This document shows positions 35,318-49,100 of a stretch of DNA of 64,000 nt, in pieces. The notes beneath the pieces are model-generated. The model searched no databases and was not told the origin of the DNA. It saw only the letters and a program-made list of their open reading frames with translations. Source of the DNA: Ciona intestinalis (Eukaryota > Chordata > Ascidiacea > Phlebobranchia > Cionidae); assembly GCF_000224145.3 (NCBI RefSeq), contig NW_004190444.2:62001-126000 (forward strand), in the 5' to 3' direction. Position numbers and translations under genes: made by a program. Every line of letters begins with the position of its first letter. Position 1 is the stretch's first letter.

Positions 35318-37334
35318 CACATAGAAATCAGAGTTTGTGCTGGAGTTTGGGGACAACTTTGTGCGAAACTAACATATTTTTAAACGTTTACGAATGCCAA
35401 TTATTTACGAAATTTTAACACGTTTAGAATGCAACGTATTTAACATTTTACATCAAAAATCGCGTATTGAATTTTTATTCATTGTAATACACAAACATAA
35501 GAACTGTACTATACATGTGTATCTGGATTATGTTATAGTAAATCATAGTTGACAACCCGTAAGTGCTTTTATGTTCGCCAGACGCGAATACACAACCATC
35601 GTGCGTAGTGTAAACACGCGAAGAAGTTCTGTAGTTCGACTGTGGGCATCGGAGTGGCAACCATAGATAAGTCACTCAAGTTCCCACCCAAGAGAATATA
35701 AATGACCAAATCAACCAAAAGTCATGCCTGCTTATCCACACACTGTAATAGCTTCAACAACTTGACTGTGGGCATGGGAGTGGCAACCATGGATAAGTCA
35801 CTCAAGTTCCTCCACCCACAGGATATAAATGACCAAATCAACCAAAAGTCATGTCTGCTTATCCACACACTGTAATAGCTTCAACAACTTGACTGTGGGC
35901 ATGGGAGTGGCAACCATGGATAAGTCACTCAAGTTCCTTCCCACCCACAGAGGATATAAATGACCAAATCAACCAAAAGTCATGTCTGCTTATCCACACA
36001 CTGCAATAGCTTCAGCAACTCGACTGTGGGCATGGGAGTGGCAACCATGGATAAGTCACTCAAGTTCTCCACCCACAGGATATAAATGACCAAATCAACC
36101 AAAAGTCATGTCTGCTTATCCACACACTGCAATAGCTTCAACAACTCGACTGTGGGCATGGGAGTGGCAACCATGGATAAGTCACTCAAGTTCCCACCCA
36201 CGAGGATATAAATGACCAAATCAACCAAAAGTCATGCCTGCTTATCCACACACTGCAATAGCAACTCGACCGTGGGCAGAAGTTACACTTACAAAAACAC
36301 CAGCAAAACATGTCATCTATCACCTTACATAACCAGACATTATATACAGTATGTTGGGGTAAGATGGCACATGTAAATATACAGTAGGGTGGGGTAATAT
36401 GGCACATGTTTTCATTTTTTGTTCTATTTGATAGTAAACAAAGAATAATTACATATACCCATATCCTCATAACTCTAAAAAAGTTTTGTTAATTGTAAAA
36501 AACTCAATCAGTAAATATGGAGTATTATGTTCTAACGGAAACCACAGTAACATACTTTCTCACCTAAGCAACGTATTCAGGATTGAATATCTGCGAGTTT
36601 ATTTTCAATTTATGAAGCAAGAATTTGGCAGCAACGAAGCCAGTTAAAGATGGACTTACTATTACAAGAAAATAACAGCGAGAATTTTTGAGAATTAGAA
36701 ACATTGTAACTTTTTGGTTCATTGCCGAAACAAAACAAATAAAAAGGCCCCAAAAAATGAAATGAATTTTTCGTTAACTTTTACAAAAAGTACCGCAATG
36801 TATCAATAACGGGGAATTCCCATGTGGTGATGAAAGGGGAATTCCTAGTTGGAGGTGATCAGTATTTACTGGGGATTACCCCAATATGAAATAGGGAAAT
36901 TCTGCAAAATCTTTGGTATATGGGTGATGTCTGCTAGGGGTAAAAAGGGGAATTCCCTGGGTTAAACAGGGGTCACCAGCAAATCAAGGAAATAATTAAA
37001 GTTTAGTTTCGAGCAAGCAAAGTTGTTATAATGTTATTGCTTAAGTGCGACATCTAGCGGCACATACGTACACCTTTATACAACCAAGTGGTGGCGGTAA
37101 AGAGGCAAGTTTAACGTTTAGGGCGCGAGTTACGTGAAATAAGCAACTCTGTCGTTAATAGATTCCCTAACGTTTAAAAATGTAAAAATATGCTTCAAGT
37201 TTTCATTTAGGAGGTCTTAGCCCTTAATTTAGGGGCGTTGACCCAGATTTTTAGGCTTTCGACCCAAAATTTCGGGGTGTTTATACCCATAGTTCATGGT
37301 TACTACCCTTAAAGTTAGGGATTTTTCCCCCTAA
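35318..37334. other. Intergenic region, caveolin to LEMD3 3' end
   Basis: About 2 kb between converging genes. It holds the ~127-bp satellite (35639-36285), a MITE-end fragment at 36345-36500 ('gtagggtggggtaatatggc'), and a stretch at 36800-36990 with several 'ggggaattcc' repeats. No gene seen. Confidence 0.6.
35639..36285 (+). repeat. ~127-bp satellite, five units
   Basis: Units begin at 35640, 35765, 35893, 36023 and 36150 with 'ctgtgggcatgggagtggca' and include 'gaccaaatcaaccaaaagtc' and 'cttatccacacactg'. Unit length varies from 125 to 130 by small indels near 'caagttcc'. Confidence 0.92.
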
Positions 37335-40300
37335 TTAGGAAGCCTTTAGTGGGGTTGAGGTGGAAAAGCCAGGGGTTTGGGGTAGGAAGGTGGAAGTGGG
37401 TTTAGATGAGGATGGGGTTAAGGGGGTCGTGAGGTTCACTGTGCTCGGGTAATGAGAATGGAATCGGTTAAGCGAGATAAACTTAACGGTGACGAGGCGG
37501 CCATCGAACCACGAACCATGGAGCGAACGAAACACTTGACCAGCTGCTGCGTTCGTGAGGCATTTCACGTAAACAAGACCCTGTGGGGAGGGGGGTTATA
37601 GGTTGCTGCATATTTCAACCTTAAATATACAACACATAAAACGTAAGAAGCAAGAAATGTAAGTATCATGGTAGTTTTAAGTTTAATAAAATCCGGGGTT
37701 GAAAAAATAAACTTCTCAAATATTGATATAAAGGATGCTGAAGTAAGTCTTACATTTTATTGAGGAATTGAAACTAGTAGTTTTCTAAGGTTCGGCATTA
37801 TGGCTTAGTGGTTAGGCACTTGCATGTAACCAAAGGACCCCAAGTTCGATGGTGTATGGCAGACACGCAGCGGACATTTTTAAGTTTTAGGAAAAGTAAA
37901 AAACAAACCTCATTAGAAGCCTTCTCCACCACTATACAAACAATTCCATTATTTCCGACACATTTCTCAAGAATCGAATCCTGGATCTGTATCTGCCATT
38001 CACCAGCTTTCTCTCTGCAGGGGTTTATTTGGTTTAAATAACATTTTTTTATCTTTTGTAAATGATAGCGAAGACCATGTTATTTAAAGAACGAAGGGAA
38101 AGGAATCAACAACAAAACAACAATTGTTAAAACACGCTATGGGTAAAAGTGTGGAAAGAACACTCGTATTATAACTCTGAATTCCTCCACTTAATTAAGT
38201 ATGTGACCGCTGAATTATTAGTTTATGTTACACAACCTACAGACATAGTGTCCTACTTACACATCTGGGTCAAACATGCTTCTGATCTTCAAACATGGTG
38301 TAGGACTTATACTTGGTGTGTTGATTGATCTGTTTGTGTCAAACGCTTCACCTTGCCATACCCTGCCGGGGGTTTGTTGCTTCTTGCTGGGGGAAGTTAC
38401 CTGGGGTCAAGGGGTGTTACTATAGGTCACGTATAATAAAGTTGCCTGGGGTTGAGGGGGGTTACTATAGGTCGAATATAATAAAGTTGCCTGGGGTTGA
38501 GGGGGGTTACTATAGGTCGAATATAAAAAGGTTGCCCGGGGTCAAGGTGGGGGTTACTATGAGTCATGTATATAAGGTTACTATTAGCCCGTTCACATGG
38601 CCAAACGAAAAAGAGTCTTTTCCAAACTTGGCCAGGCCAAAAAAAGAGGCAATTTTTGGCCAGAATTGACGTGCGTTCACATGGCCATTTGGCCTCGTTT
38701 TCTTAAACGTCGAAATTGAATATTTTAATTCTCCCCATATGTACGCAATATATTTAATCAATATTTTCCCATAGTTAAGAGTGATTTTAAATTTAGAATT
38801 ACTACTGCCAAAAAACAAAAGTAGTCGAAACCATCATAAACACTTATTTGGTAAAAAATGTATTGTCCACAATGTATTAATATACATATAACACAAACAC
38901 ACATATAAATATATCTAATATTACACAACAGATGCTAGAGTCCCACTTAACTTTTTTCTCTAACTTACCACTCAGTCATGTTATAAATTGAGATTCCTTG
39001 TGCCTGCTGAATCAATTTGTAATATAGCACAGGTTCCTTGTTTTTTAGTTTTATTGAAAAGTNNNNNNNNNNNNNNNNNNNNNNNNNNNNNNNNNNNNNN
39101 NNNNNNNNNNNNNNNNNNNNNGCCAAAGTATATTGCATTCACCACATTAATCAATGAGGTTCCCTATGTTTGACAACTATGAGTGTAACTGCATTTTTAC
39201 AATGTCACCCCAGATTTTACCCTGCTGTTAGGTGTCTATACAAACAAGCAGAGCCAAAGTATATTGCATTCACCACATTAATCAATGAGGTTCCCTATGT
39301 TTGACAACTATGAGTGTAACTGTATTTTTACAATGTCCCCCCAGATTTTACCCTGCTGTTAGGTGTCTATACAAAAGCAGAGCCAAAGTATATCGCATTC
39401 ACCACATTAATCAATGAGGTTCCCTATGTTTGACAACTATGAGTGTAACTGTATTTTAACAATGTTACCCCAGATTTTTTACCCTGCTGTTAGGTGTCTA
39501 TACAAACAAGCAGAGTCAAAGTATATTGCATTCACCACATTAATCAATGAGGTTCCCTATCTATTCTATATAGGTTAGGGTTAGGTTCTTGTCTAGGACC
39601 TGTGCCAGAGTTGGCCATTACCCCAACACCAACAGTGCTACTCAAAGAACCTAACAAGACGTTAAAACCTGTCCTTTTCCTAAAGGTAGGACTAAAAGGG
39701 CTTTAAGGCATTAACTATTGTTGCAAGGTTCATGATAAAAGCCGCTTCCCCAAGCAGGGTTGTATAGGCAAATACAGGTGGGTGGACATAAGCGCGATGA
39801 ATCCATTAAAGTAATTATACAATCCCCTAAACCCCCTCGGAGGTCCCTATAAATGCACCACATGGAACCACAGATGTTTAAGGCTGCCACTTCCCCAGTG
39901 TAACACAAACAACTCAAACCCTCACCTGTCCTGAGGTTGTATTATCATATCCCTTGCATGTAGTATTGGCAGGAAAGGTTGTATATCGCCATCTGTACAA
40001 CTGGTTTCATAATGTTTCTTAAGAACATCTGCGTAATAAGTTATACGAATAACACATTAATATAAAGCAGTTGTATAGAATATAATCTAATCTCATTGTT
40101 TTCAATGCAACAAATTATGTTTTAAAAATCCTTTTTTTGTTTAAAACATATTGAATATATTAGATTTTTATAGCGATGTATTGCAAATTGTCAGACTTAA
40201 AAATGTATGGTTTGCAACACCCGTGTATTAAACCCCTTGGTTTTCCAAACTGAGGATAAACAGGAAAGTATCTTAACTGGACAGCGAGCATGAGATGTTA

Positions 40301-43300
40301 TAACTTGACAGCGAGCATGAGGTGTATAGCTTGACAGCGAACATGAGGTGTATAACTCGACGGCGAGCATGAGCTAAATACAAATATAACGAACCTAATA
40401 TTTTTTCCACAAGATCGAACATAAGTTGCTTCTCCTCGTTTAACTTACGTGCCCGATATTGTTGGTAGATGATTGACAGCCATATGATGATCATGGCTGT
40501 ACAGGGTAGAAAATAATGGTAATAATGCATACAGGGTAAAAAATAACAGATTTTATTTAAATGTGGTTTGTAAAATAACGCTCTTTTAGAATCTTTGAGC
40601 TACGGTTATATAAGTTATATATTTCTGTAAATATTTTCCTATAATTATTATATGCCATGCATCCAACAAACAGTTATTTATACGCTGGAAACGGCTTGAG
40701 AAAATTGACATTGTGGGGTAACATAATATACGGTTACCCAGAAAAGGTTGCAAAAATATCTAGTAAAGAGGTCTTAAGATAAAAGTTTGGGAGCCCTTGT
40801 CCATAGCATCTTATGTCTATTGTATATAATTTATATGTTATACACAATGCACCACCATCGTTATTCTTGTAAGGTGATATGTTATACTATTTCCCATTAA
40901 GATTTTTTTAAGATATTAAAAGGATTCACAGGTCACAGGAAAAACGTTTGGGGAAGTAATAACCAGAACAATAAGGGCATGCCCTATAATCAGACGATTA
41001 TATATCTACAATTTATTTGGTAAGACAACAAACCACGTACCAAGCACCACCATTGTTACACGAAATAAAACTTTCTCCACGGCTCGCCAGAATCGACACA
41101 AGGTGGGGATGAAGGGTCGAAGCGATGACAAGTAACGAACGTCCTTGACACTAGAGGGTGATAAAGTTGCCGTAATTAAAAGTTTTGTTTAAGTAATTTT
41201 TTAATAAAAGTATTTCCGTAATTTTTAAAAGTATTTTTCTTATAACATGGTATATAACACTTGTCTCGTTGCTCATTATATTTTCCTTTGTTGTTTTCTG
41301 TGAACTTTACTAAAAATTTGGTGTGTTTTACAAAGTTTTTAAGTGAGTGCACAGTAAAAAGGTTGCAGAGCAGTACTATGCTACCAGCTAAACATTACCG
41401 CACATTAAACTATTATACCAGCCATAGATTGCTATGGAGTTTAAATAGAAGAATGTAACTGTATCACTTTTCATCTTGTAGTTAAAATGTTTGAATTGTA
41501 CATTTTGAGATTCAATCATGTTTTGTATTTTTTTGAAAAAAAAAAGAATTTATAAATTTAATTTATGACACATTAACCTCATCATTCATATATAAGCACG
41601 AGGTGCATGAAACACAACACAACGACTCCCACTATACCATGTTAAAAACGTTACATACATGCATTAACCAGCACATACCATCTATACAATACAGACATAC
41701 ACCACATATATTCTCACAAATTAACCACATACTTGTCATCTTTCCCCAACAATTGCTTCCTATCTTTCCACATCACAAACTCCCACTGTGGGTTCAACTT
41801 GATCAACTTTAACGCTTCCATAAAATCGCCTTCATTTGCCTGTGTAATAAAAGTGCATTGTTATTACCTGTGGGGTAAGATGGATGCCTGTATCACATAA
41901 TATCTGTTATATATTACTGTGGGGTAAGATGGATGCCTGTATCACATAATATCTGTTATATATTACTGTGGGGTAAGATGGATGCCTGTATCACATAATA
42001 TCTGTTATATATTACTGTGGGGTAAGATGGATGCCTGTATCACATAATATCTGTTATATATTACTGTGGGGTAAGATGGATGCCTGTATCACATAATATC
42101 TGTTATATATTACTGTGGGGTAAGATGGATGCCTGTATCACATAATATCTGTTATATATTACTGTGGGGTAAGATGGATGCCTGTATCACATAATATCTG
42201 TTATAAAGTACTGTGGGGTAAGATGGATGCATGTATCACATAATATCCCGTTTTCCCAATTGTGCTTTAACAATTAATAACAAAATATGACAAAAAAAGT
42301 TTTTTTTACCACAAATATAATATATTACCTGGACAGTTTTCTTTAGTTTATTAAAACTAAGCACATCTGAAGCTTCCGTGTAATTACAAATCTTATCTCC
42401 TAGAATGGAATAAACATTTAGCCTGTTGCTGCTAAGGCATGATATGAGAATAATTCAGCTATTATGGCAATGTATTACTACAGAACTAACAACCTATTTA
42501 GGTGACTGCACCACCAAGGTTAAACATGCGTACTGTTTAAGTAAAATGGGAACGGGAAAAACAATCAAGCTGTGTTAAAAGAATAATTTAGCTCCCAATG
42601 TATTACCACAGAACCAATGTCTTCTACTTCTATTAGGTGCCTTCACCAGGGTAAAAATCCCTACTGTTTATAATACAAAGGTTAATGGGCCAGCACTGAC
42701 CTGAATCCCAGGTCCAATGACTAGCCTCGCCCTAGGCCCATAACCCAAATATATCTTTGTATAGAGCATTATACAACCAATGGTAGCACATAAAAGTTTC
42801 TATATAAAAAAAATCTATAGTCGGTAGCATACTAGATGATTGGGTAATGTGCCAACTCTGACATGTATTCTATCTATAATACAGCGAATGGTAGCTAACA
42901 AACACAATACACATCATACCTGCTGCTTTTGAAAGTATATCGTACATAGAGTTGACTATTGCCATTGGTTTTGGTGAGTCTATTTTTAACTATTAAAGGA
43001 AAAATTTTAGTTAATAATAGCATAGGTCTAATTCTCTGCTGGAGACAGAAAAATTAATCCAAAAACTAAGAACTAAACTGTAGCCAACCACGGGAGGATA
43101 AGTTACATACGTGGTAGCGGGCATGGAGTGTATGAAACAGAACACCGTGTGACTGTTATTTTCCAGTCATGCGAGTATAAATAAGTTACATTCATTCATT
43201 TATTTATTTATTCATGAACTAAACTTACAGTTTCCGAAATGTCAATCAATCTTTCGGAATGCACCAAGCTATCCGACCTCATTGTAATGTACAGCAACCC

Positions 43301-44897
43301 AAGTATAATGAAGAACACCACTGTTCCTATAGGTAGGAGCACTGAACAATGCAACCTCCATGAGTTTTGCAAACCAACCTCAGAGTTGGCAAACTGACCA
43401 GGCTTTCGTGACGAAAATAACGATTTAAAAGAAGAGAAAAAGTTTCTTTCAGAGTTTTTCGGCTCAAAGTTTTCGGCGGAAGCAACAACTTCATCTGCTG
43501 AGTCATCATATTCATGCGATGCTGACTCATCATTATCGTCATCTTTCGTTGAATCAAATTTTCGCTTCCGCAGCGATTTTCCTCCGTTCCTTGTTACCGC
43601 CGACAATGGCGTCTCTATTTTGCTACTGTGGCTAAGTCTCGATGATGTCATAATGCTCCTTTGTGGCATCAGAGGTCGTCGAGGGGTCAATGACGACCGT
43701 GGGGAGTGGTGAAGGTATGGTGACGTGCTGATGTCAACTGACGTCACTTCCTCCCATTTTTCTTCATCTGAATCATCCGAGTAACCGTTAGCAACCGATG
43801 CTTGTGACACGGGTGTCACACTTCGACGACTACGACGTGGTTCAGCGAGTCCTTCTACTTTCCTATGAATCGGTTTCTTTGTCTCTTTTGAACTTGTTTG
43901 ATTGACAGGTGGAGTTTGATTGACAGGTGATGACCTTCTCGTCTTTCTTGTGATGTAAGACCTCCCTTTGTTCAATTTTTCTAGAATAAATAATTATTTA
44001 ATATAAAACAACCATCATTATGACATCCATTTATGAGATCCTATATTCAGCGTATTAAACCTGTTTTTTAAAATAGTGTGGCTTTCATATTAATCTTATG
44101 CATTGTTTTTCTATGATACCATACTGGTATTTTGGGCTGTTGAATGTCATTTATCCTCATGGAGATGATTTGTATAGGACGTCAAAACATACGCAAATAT
44201 AATCCAAAAAATTAAATTTTAAAAAAATTACTTTTTTACCACATTTGTAAAATTTAGAAAAAAAACAACTTGTATTATTCCACCTTCATTGTCGCTTTCA
44301 TCTGAACTGAACCCGAAAGTTTTTCTTGCGATTTTGGTTTGTTTCAATTTTCTATTTGATTTTGTCGACGAATCTGAATGATTTCCATTCGTGGACTTCT
44401 GGTAACCCGGGCATTTCTGGATAGAAGATTTGTAAAAATTGGCATCTAGATATTGAGCTGCTGTTGCTACCAACCATCCAGGAATTTACAAAAAAGGGAG
44501 GGGGCAAAAGTGACCACTTTTTTGGAGCAACGTTGCCATAAATAACATGAATGCCTGTAGGTGTATGTAACAGGCATAACGAAATTATGCTCAAAATTGC
44601 ACTGTTAATAAAGTTTCAATTTTTTGCAGCAATACATGTCTGCCCATCTGAATATGAATATAGATATGCCTAGAAAACCATGCAATGCAGGAACTAAAGC
44701 TGTTTAATGTAAAAATATACTACACTGGCACAAGACCATTAATATTGCAATTCTGCACTTACATTTTCAGTTTTAAGTTTTTGTAATTTTTTCACATATA
44801 CGCCCCTAGTGGTGGGGAGTATTGGTCCGACAGCGACCCCATATTTGGATAATTCCTCCCGTAAATCTTTATCATTCAATTCTGTTTCTTTCACCAT
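37335..44897 (-). CDS. LEMD3: LEM domain-containing protein 3 (MAN1), inner nuclear membrane protein
   Basis: Exons (descending): 44897-44763, 44416-44284, 43980-43229, 42989-42920, 42399-42329, 41839-41733, 41150-41041, 40496-40395, 40028-39926, 38362-38261, 38014-37909, 37580-37335; phases agree (at least 678 residues). The N-terminal LEM domain ([27 protein letters not shown]) binds BAF. A Ser/Arg-rich linker precedes TM1 ([19 protein letters not shown]); the luminal part follows; TM2 ([15 protein letters not shown]) spans exons 7-8. The nucleoplasmic MSC part includes [16 protein letters not shown], and the C-terminal RRM-like domain has [15 protein letters not shown], as in human MAN1, where it binds R-SMADs and damps TGF-beta/BMP signals. 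About 50 residues of the winged-helix part (between QPQDR and VWQGEAF) are not found and may lie at the 39063-39121 gap. Confidence 0.92.
37793..37870 (+). mobile_element. tRNA-like SINE head
   Basis: 'tatggcttagtggttaggc' resembles a pol III A box and 'aagttcgatgg' a B box about 35 bp later. The family body is absent. It lies in a LEMD3 intron next to exon 38014-37909, in opposite orientation to the gene. Confidence 0.6.
38385..38575 (+). repeat. ~40-50-bp minisatellite, four units
   Basis: Repeats of 'gttgcctggggttgagg' followed by 'ttactataggtcgaatataa' in a LEMD3 intron. Confidence 0.85.
39063..39121. other. Assembly gap (59 N)
   Basis: Lies in LEMD3 between exons 40028-39926 and 38362-38261, at the edge of a 131-bp satellite. 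A conserved MAN1 exon is expected in this interval. Confidence 0.95.
39122..39570 (+). repeat. ~131-bp satellite, ~3.5 units, truncated by the gap
   Basis: Units start near 39122, 39253, 39382 and 39515 with 'gccaaagtatattgcattca' and contain 'atcaatgaggttccctatgt' and 'ctgctgttaggtgtctat'. A single diverged unit is present at about 7070-7140 in a TASOR intron. Confidence 0.9.
40285..40375 (+). repeat. ~27-bp minisatellite, four units
   Basis: Repeats of 'cttgacagcgagcatgaggt' plus 'gtata', adjacent to the donor of LEMD3 exon 40496-40395. The unit resembles part of the 98-bp satellite ('gagcatgaggtgtat'). Confidence 0.75.
41871..42250 (+). repeat. 49-bp satellite, ~8 units, MITE-end-like
   Basis: Nearly identical 49-bp units starting with 'tggggtaagatggatgcc' and containing 'tgtatcacataatatctg'. 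The first half resembles the terminal inverted repeat of the MITE family seen at 5001, 11060 and 26944. It lies in the LEMD3 intron between exons 42399-42329 and 41839-41733. Confidence 0.92.
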
Positions 44898-46133
44898 TGT
44901 TTTATCATAATCACACCGGCCGATCACAAGACAGGGTTCCAAAATTATTTCAAAACTAAATTCCTGTAAAAATATATTGATTTTATAAATAGCTGCAACT
45001 AAATGCTTCATCTTATCAATACCATTTGAGGTTTTAACTGTACCTTAAAATTGTTTCGGTCCCCAATATTTTCCGGGTTTGGACTAAATTTAAAATAACT
45101 TACAAGTCTTTCAATGTTTATCGATTGTTTTGTGTTAAACTTACTGCATAAAAGTTTGTAGTATTTACTTATTTATTGCATTTGTAAACGTTCTGCACTA
45201 CTAGCCACAAAAGCCGAACTATAACTCTGACGTTTTGCCAAATATTATGTTTATGATTATTAGATCTACTTACCAAAACATCATAAAAAACAGGCTAACA
45301 CTAGAAAAGCTCAATATATTATAGTTATGCATATTATGTAACAGAGTACACGTGATATAACGACCGTCCTTTGCCCCGTCACGCCAAGATAAATAAGTTA
45401 CAATCATTCAGAATCAAAATAATATAGATTTTACGAAGTTAAGGCTTTAGTCGCACACGCCTTTTCCGCCAAAACGGGTCTTACACCAAATATTTTAATA
45501 TAGTTTATGTTAAAATGTCTAAAAAATATGCTTACCTACAATATAAATAAATACAACAAATTTAAAACATGTTAATTTTAAAAATTAAACAAAATCTTCG
45601 CAATTTTTTTGGGTTAAAACCAAAATATAACATTTCCATTAAAATGATAAAAATCGTATTAAACGTTTATTAAATGGGGAGCAAATATTTTGTATATGTG
45701 TTATCATAGTGCACACTAGTACACACTAGTGCACTATGGTGTTATCTATGGTGTTATTTTTACCAAAATTGTTAATATCTAACTTAAATCTTTATTTCTG
45801 ATTTTTACGGCTAGAAAACTCTTATTTAAATTGCAATAGATTGACTGCTTCTTGCACACGGAACCCAGCGTGACAAGAATTCATATACACAAAATTGCGA
45901 CGGATTTTTTTATCGAAAAACAGCGAAATTCGACAATAAAAGTTAAATGGCAATCGAAGAACCGACTTTTATGAACTAAATAATAGTTTCACAGTGAATT
46001 ACGTCATAATGACGTCACTATACAGGATATAACGTGACTAAACACCACCCAGGAACAAAGCATCAACGCTTGTCCCTGATGTCGATTTATAAACAAAACG
46101 TCAGCACCCAATGACGTCATATTAATTATGACG
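44898..46133. other. Intergenic region, LEMD3 5' end to TPR gene 3' end
   Basis: About 1.2 kb, AT-rich, between two genes on the same strand. It should contain the LEMD3 promoter. TGACGTCA occurs at 46010, 46112 and 46127, the last close to the TPR gene stop. A degraded 98-bp unit is visible at about 45330-45410. Confidence 0.55.
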
Positions 46134-49100
46134 TCATACACGGAACGCCTCAAGCTTAGCACGTTGCGGTAGTTGAGCTACAGGCAGTTTGTCCCCACCC
46201 CATGGCTTGTAATACATTCTTGGCGCTTCGTCCACGTTTACCTTGTTGAATACCTGGGGATAAATATGAATGAATGATTTGGTGGATTTATGTAACTTGT
46301 TTATCTTCGCATGGCGGGGCAACGACAGTCGATATAACACGGGTGTTCTGCTTCATACACCTCGTGCCAGCTTACAAGTTACCACGTATGTAACTTATTT
46401 ATCTTCGCATGGCGGCGCAACGACAGTCGTTATAACACAGGTATTCTGTTTCATACACCTCGCTTATGTAACGACATTTATACATTGAAATAATAATTTA
46501 ACTTTAAAACGTAGAAAACATTACCTCTATTCCATGTACCAAAGTAGCGAAATTTGCTGCCCTCTCGTGGCTGTTTCCTGCAGCGATGCTCGCCCTCCTC
46601 CGTTCGCTAGGTGGGGCAAGAGATGGCCTACGGATACTAGGTGAATGCTCCCTGTTGTATGGGATTGGACACGACGAAACGGAAATGACAGATTGACGAC
46701 GATTGGCTTGTGGGTAAAGTGTTGGGGAGTGTAGATGGTTGGTTGGAACAGCAGTGTGGGAGCTGGATCTCCGGCTCACTGATCGAGCAGGGGAGTTGCA
46801 ACTCGGTGGACTGAATATAAGATTTCTATGTTGTTTTTACCAGTTATTACGTCACAGATTTCTGTGTAATATTTTTGAATTTTGATGTAACTTATTTATC
46901 TGTCGTTATAAAACGGGTGTTCTGTTTCATATGCCTCATACGTACCCGCTTATGGGTCAGCAAACACATAGGTAAGTCAATATTTTTTCTACGGTAATTA
47001 ATTACGTTACAGACGAATTACCGTGAAATTTTAATTGAAGGAATTTCCGTCTTCGTACTTTTAGCCGTTGTTGGCCTGCTCGCGTGCGCCACCAGCCGTT
47101 GAATATATTCCGATACTCCGGTGTCTATGACAAAGTTATCAATATTTTAGTTAACATTCAGCGTATACTCTTATTGAACGTGCAACAGAATACACACAAT
47201 TCCGAAGTCAGGCGTACCCGGCCGGCGGCCATAATTATCATTATTGTAAATAGAACCGTATGGTATTGCAACTGAGTTTATATATATATATACAATAGAA
47301 ATTCTCTAACGTCCCGCCTGTTTTTTTCTATAACCAAACCCCAGCGTAATAGAACGAACAGTTTGGACAACCCGTTAGTGACCACTGGGTTCGAGCAGTT
47401 GCCGGTAATTTGCCTACCGTCGTCTTATTCTGCATATAACAGTTAGAAACTATTTGTCTATACTAAAACCCGCTCCAACCACTGTACAGCCTGACGAAAA
47501 TGACGTCACATGATTACGTCATGGGATGACGTAGCACTCCCTTACCTTGTCTCTTGGCCGAATAAGTCCTAATAGCTTCCCCGTAAGATAGCCTTCTGTG
47601 CGTCTTGGTGGCTGGGGCGGTTGATGGTTTATGGGGGGTTCCACATCTGAACGGCTTAGGGACCCCTACGTCATTGCTGACGTCATGAGTGACGTTTCGG
47701 TGGCCGGACACGAGAGGGGTAGCGGAGGTGGATCGGTTTTGGGGGGCTGGAGGTGGAATAGGGATTAATGACGTCACGATTAATGACGTAATGAAATATT
47801 TTAAACTTATTATAAATTGTTATTTATCTTTTCGAATACGATAAAAAATTAACTTAAAAAATGAAGAAAAAGGGATTGACAGCAAAACGACAATCGGTAA
47901 AACACGCTCGGCGAAAAATTAAAGGGCCTAAACACACCCCAAATGTACTTCGCTTTAATCGATAGAGTGTGTTTTTCTAATTCCAACGACACCCTACTTG
48001 TTTTAATCGGTTCTGTATAACCAAAGATATTCCAGCTCAAACACCGTGAAATTCAAAAAACTGATTTGAAAGTTGCGTGGCGAAAAAAATTGAGAAGTGT
48101 ACTACCCACGTGACAAACACGTAACAAAATTGTTGAAGCATGGCCGCTCTCATTTAGAAAGGCGAGAGGCAGTGTTTTCAGCGAAAAACGAGAGAACAAA
48201 AAAAACGCAAAAAAGCACAAAAAAAACGCAGGTTTCGCTTTTACGAATGAATCAGTCACGTGACTAGTACGTTCCTACGTCACAATCACGGAGCTCGTAG
48301 TAAAAAAAAGATAGCGCTAGAGATCACTGTTTGAGGACGAATATCTCCGCCTATACTGGACCAATTTTAATAAGCAAAGTATTTTTGGAATCAATAAAAC
48401 AGTCGCTTTATGAATTTACCATAAAAAATAAAAGTGACGTGGGGTGTGTTTAGGCCCTTTAAAATATGTACTATGACGTCATTAATCTGATGACGTATAC
48501 CTGGTGGTTGTTCTTGCATCACAATGGTGTTATTGTATTGCGAAATAATGGCTGATGTCAGGTCGACATGCATGACGGTGCGAGGGACATTCAATGACCA
48601 TAGAAACCTTATAAAATGAATCAAATTAGTTCATATATTTGTAATCTTGCCACCTGAGTTATAGATTACTGTGGAGTAAGATGGGATACAGTCATACCAA
48701 ATCCCATATTTTCTAATTATCTTTTTAAATAAAGGAGGTGTAAATATTGTTTGTTTACCACCAATTGGACAAAAAGCATCATACTGTCTACAAAAGGCCT
48801 GACTACAACTGTTTTTATATCCCATTTTAACTCGCACAATCACCTATTCCAAAACGGCATTATCTTGGGACTATGAACGCTCCCCACGTCTGTAAATTGC
48901 GCCGCATCGTGGTTGATCTTTATCGCCTCCTGGTGGTACACCGATTTATCTTTCTTGACATTCGTTGAAATTCCTTCCAAAAGTCCGAACAACTAAAAAA
49001 TAGAATATAAAATATATTTTAACAACGTGTACCCTCTAAACAATTTCACTATGGATCAGTACGTCAACTTTACGCATCGTGCGAGTCGGGAAAGTCTTTA

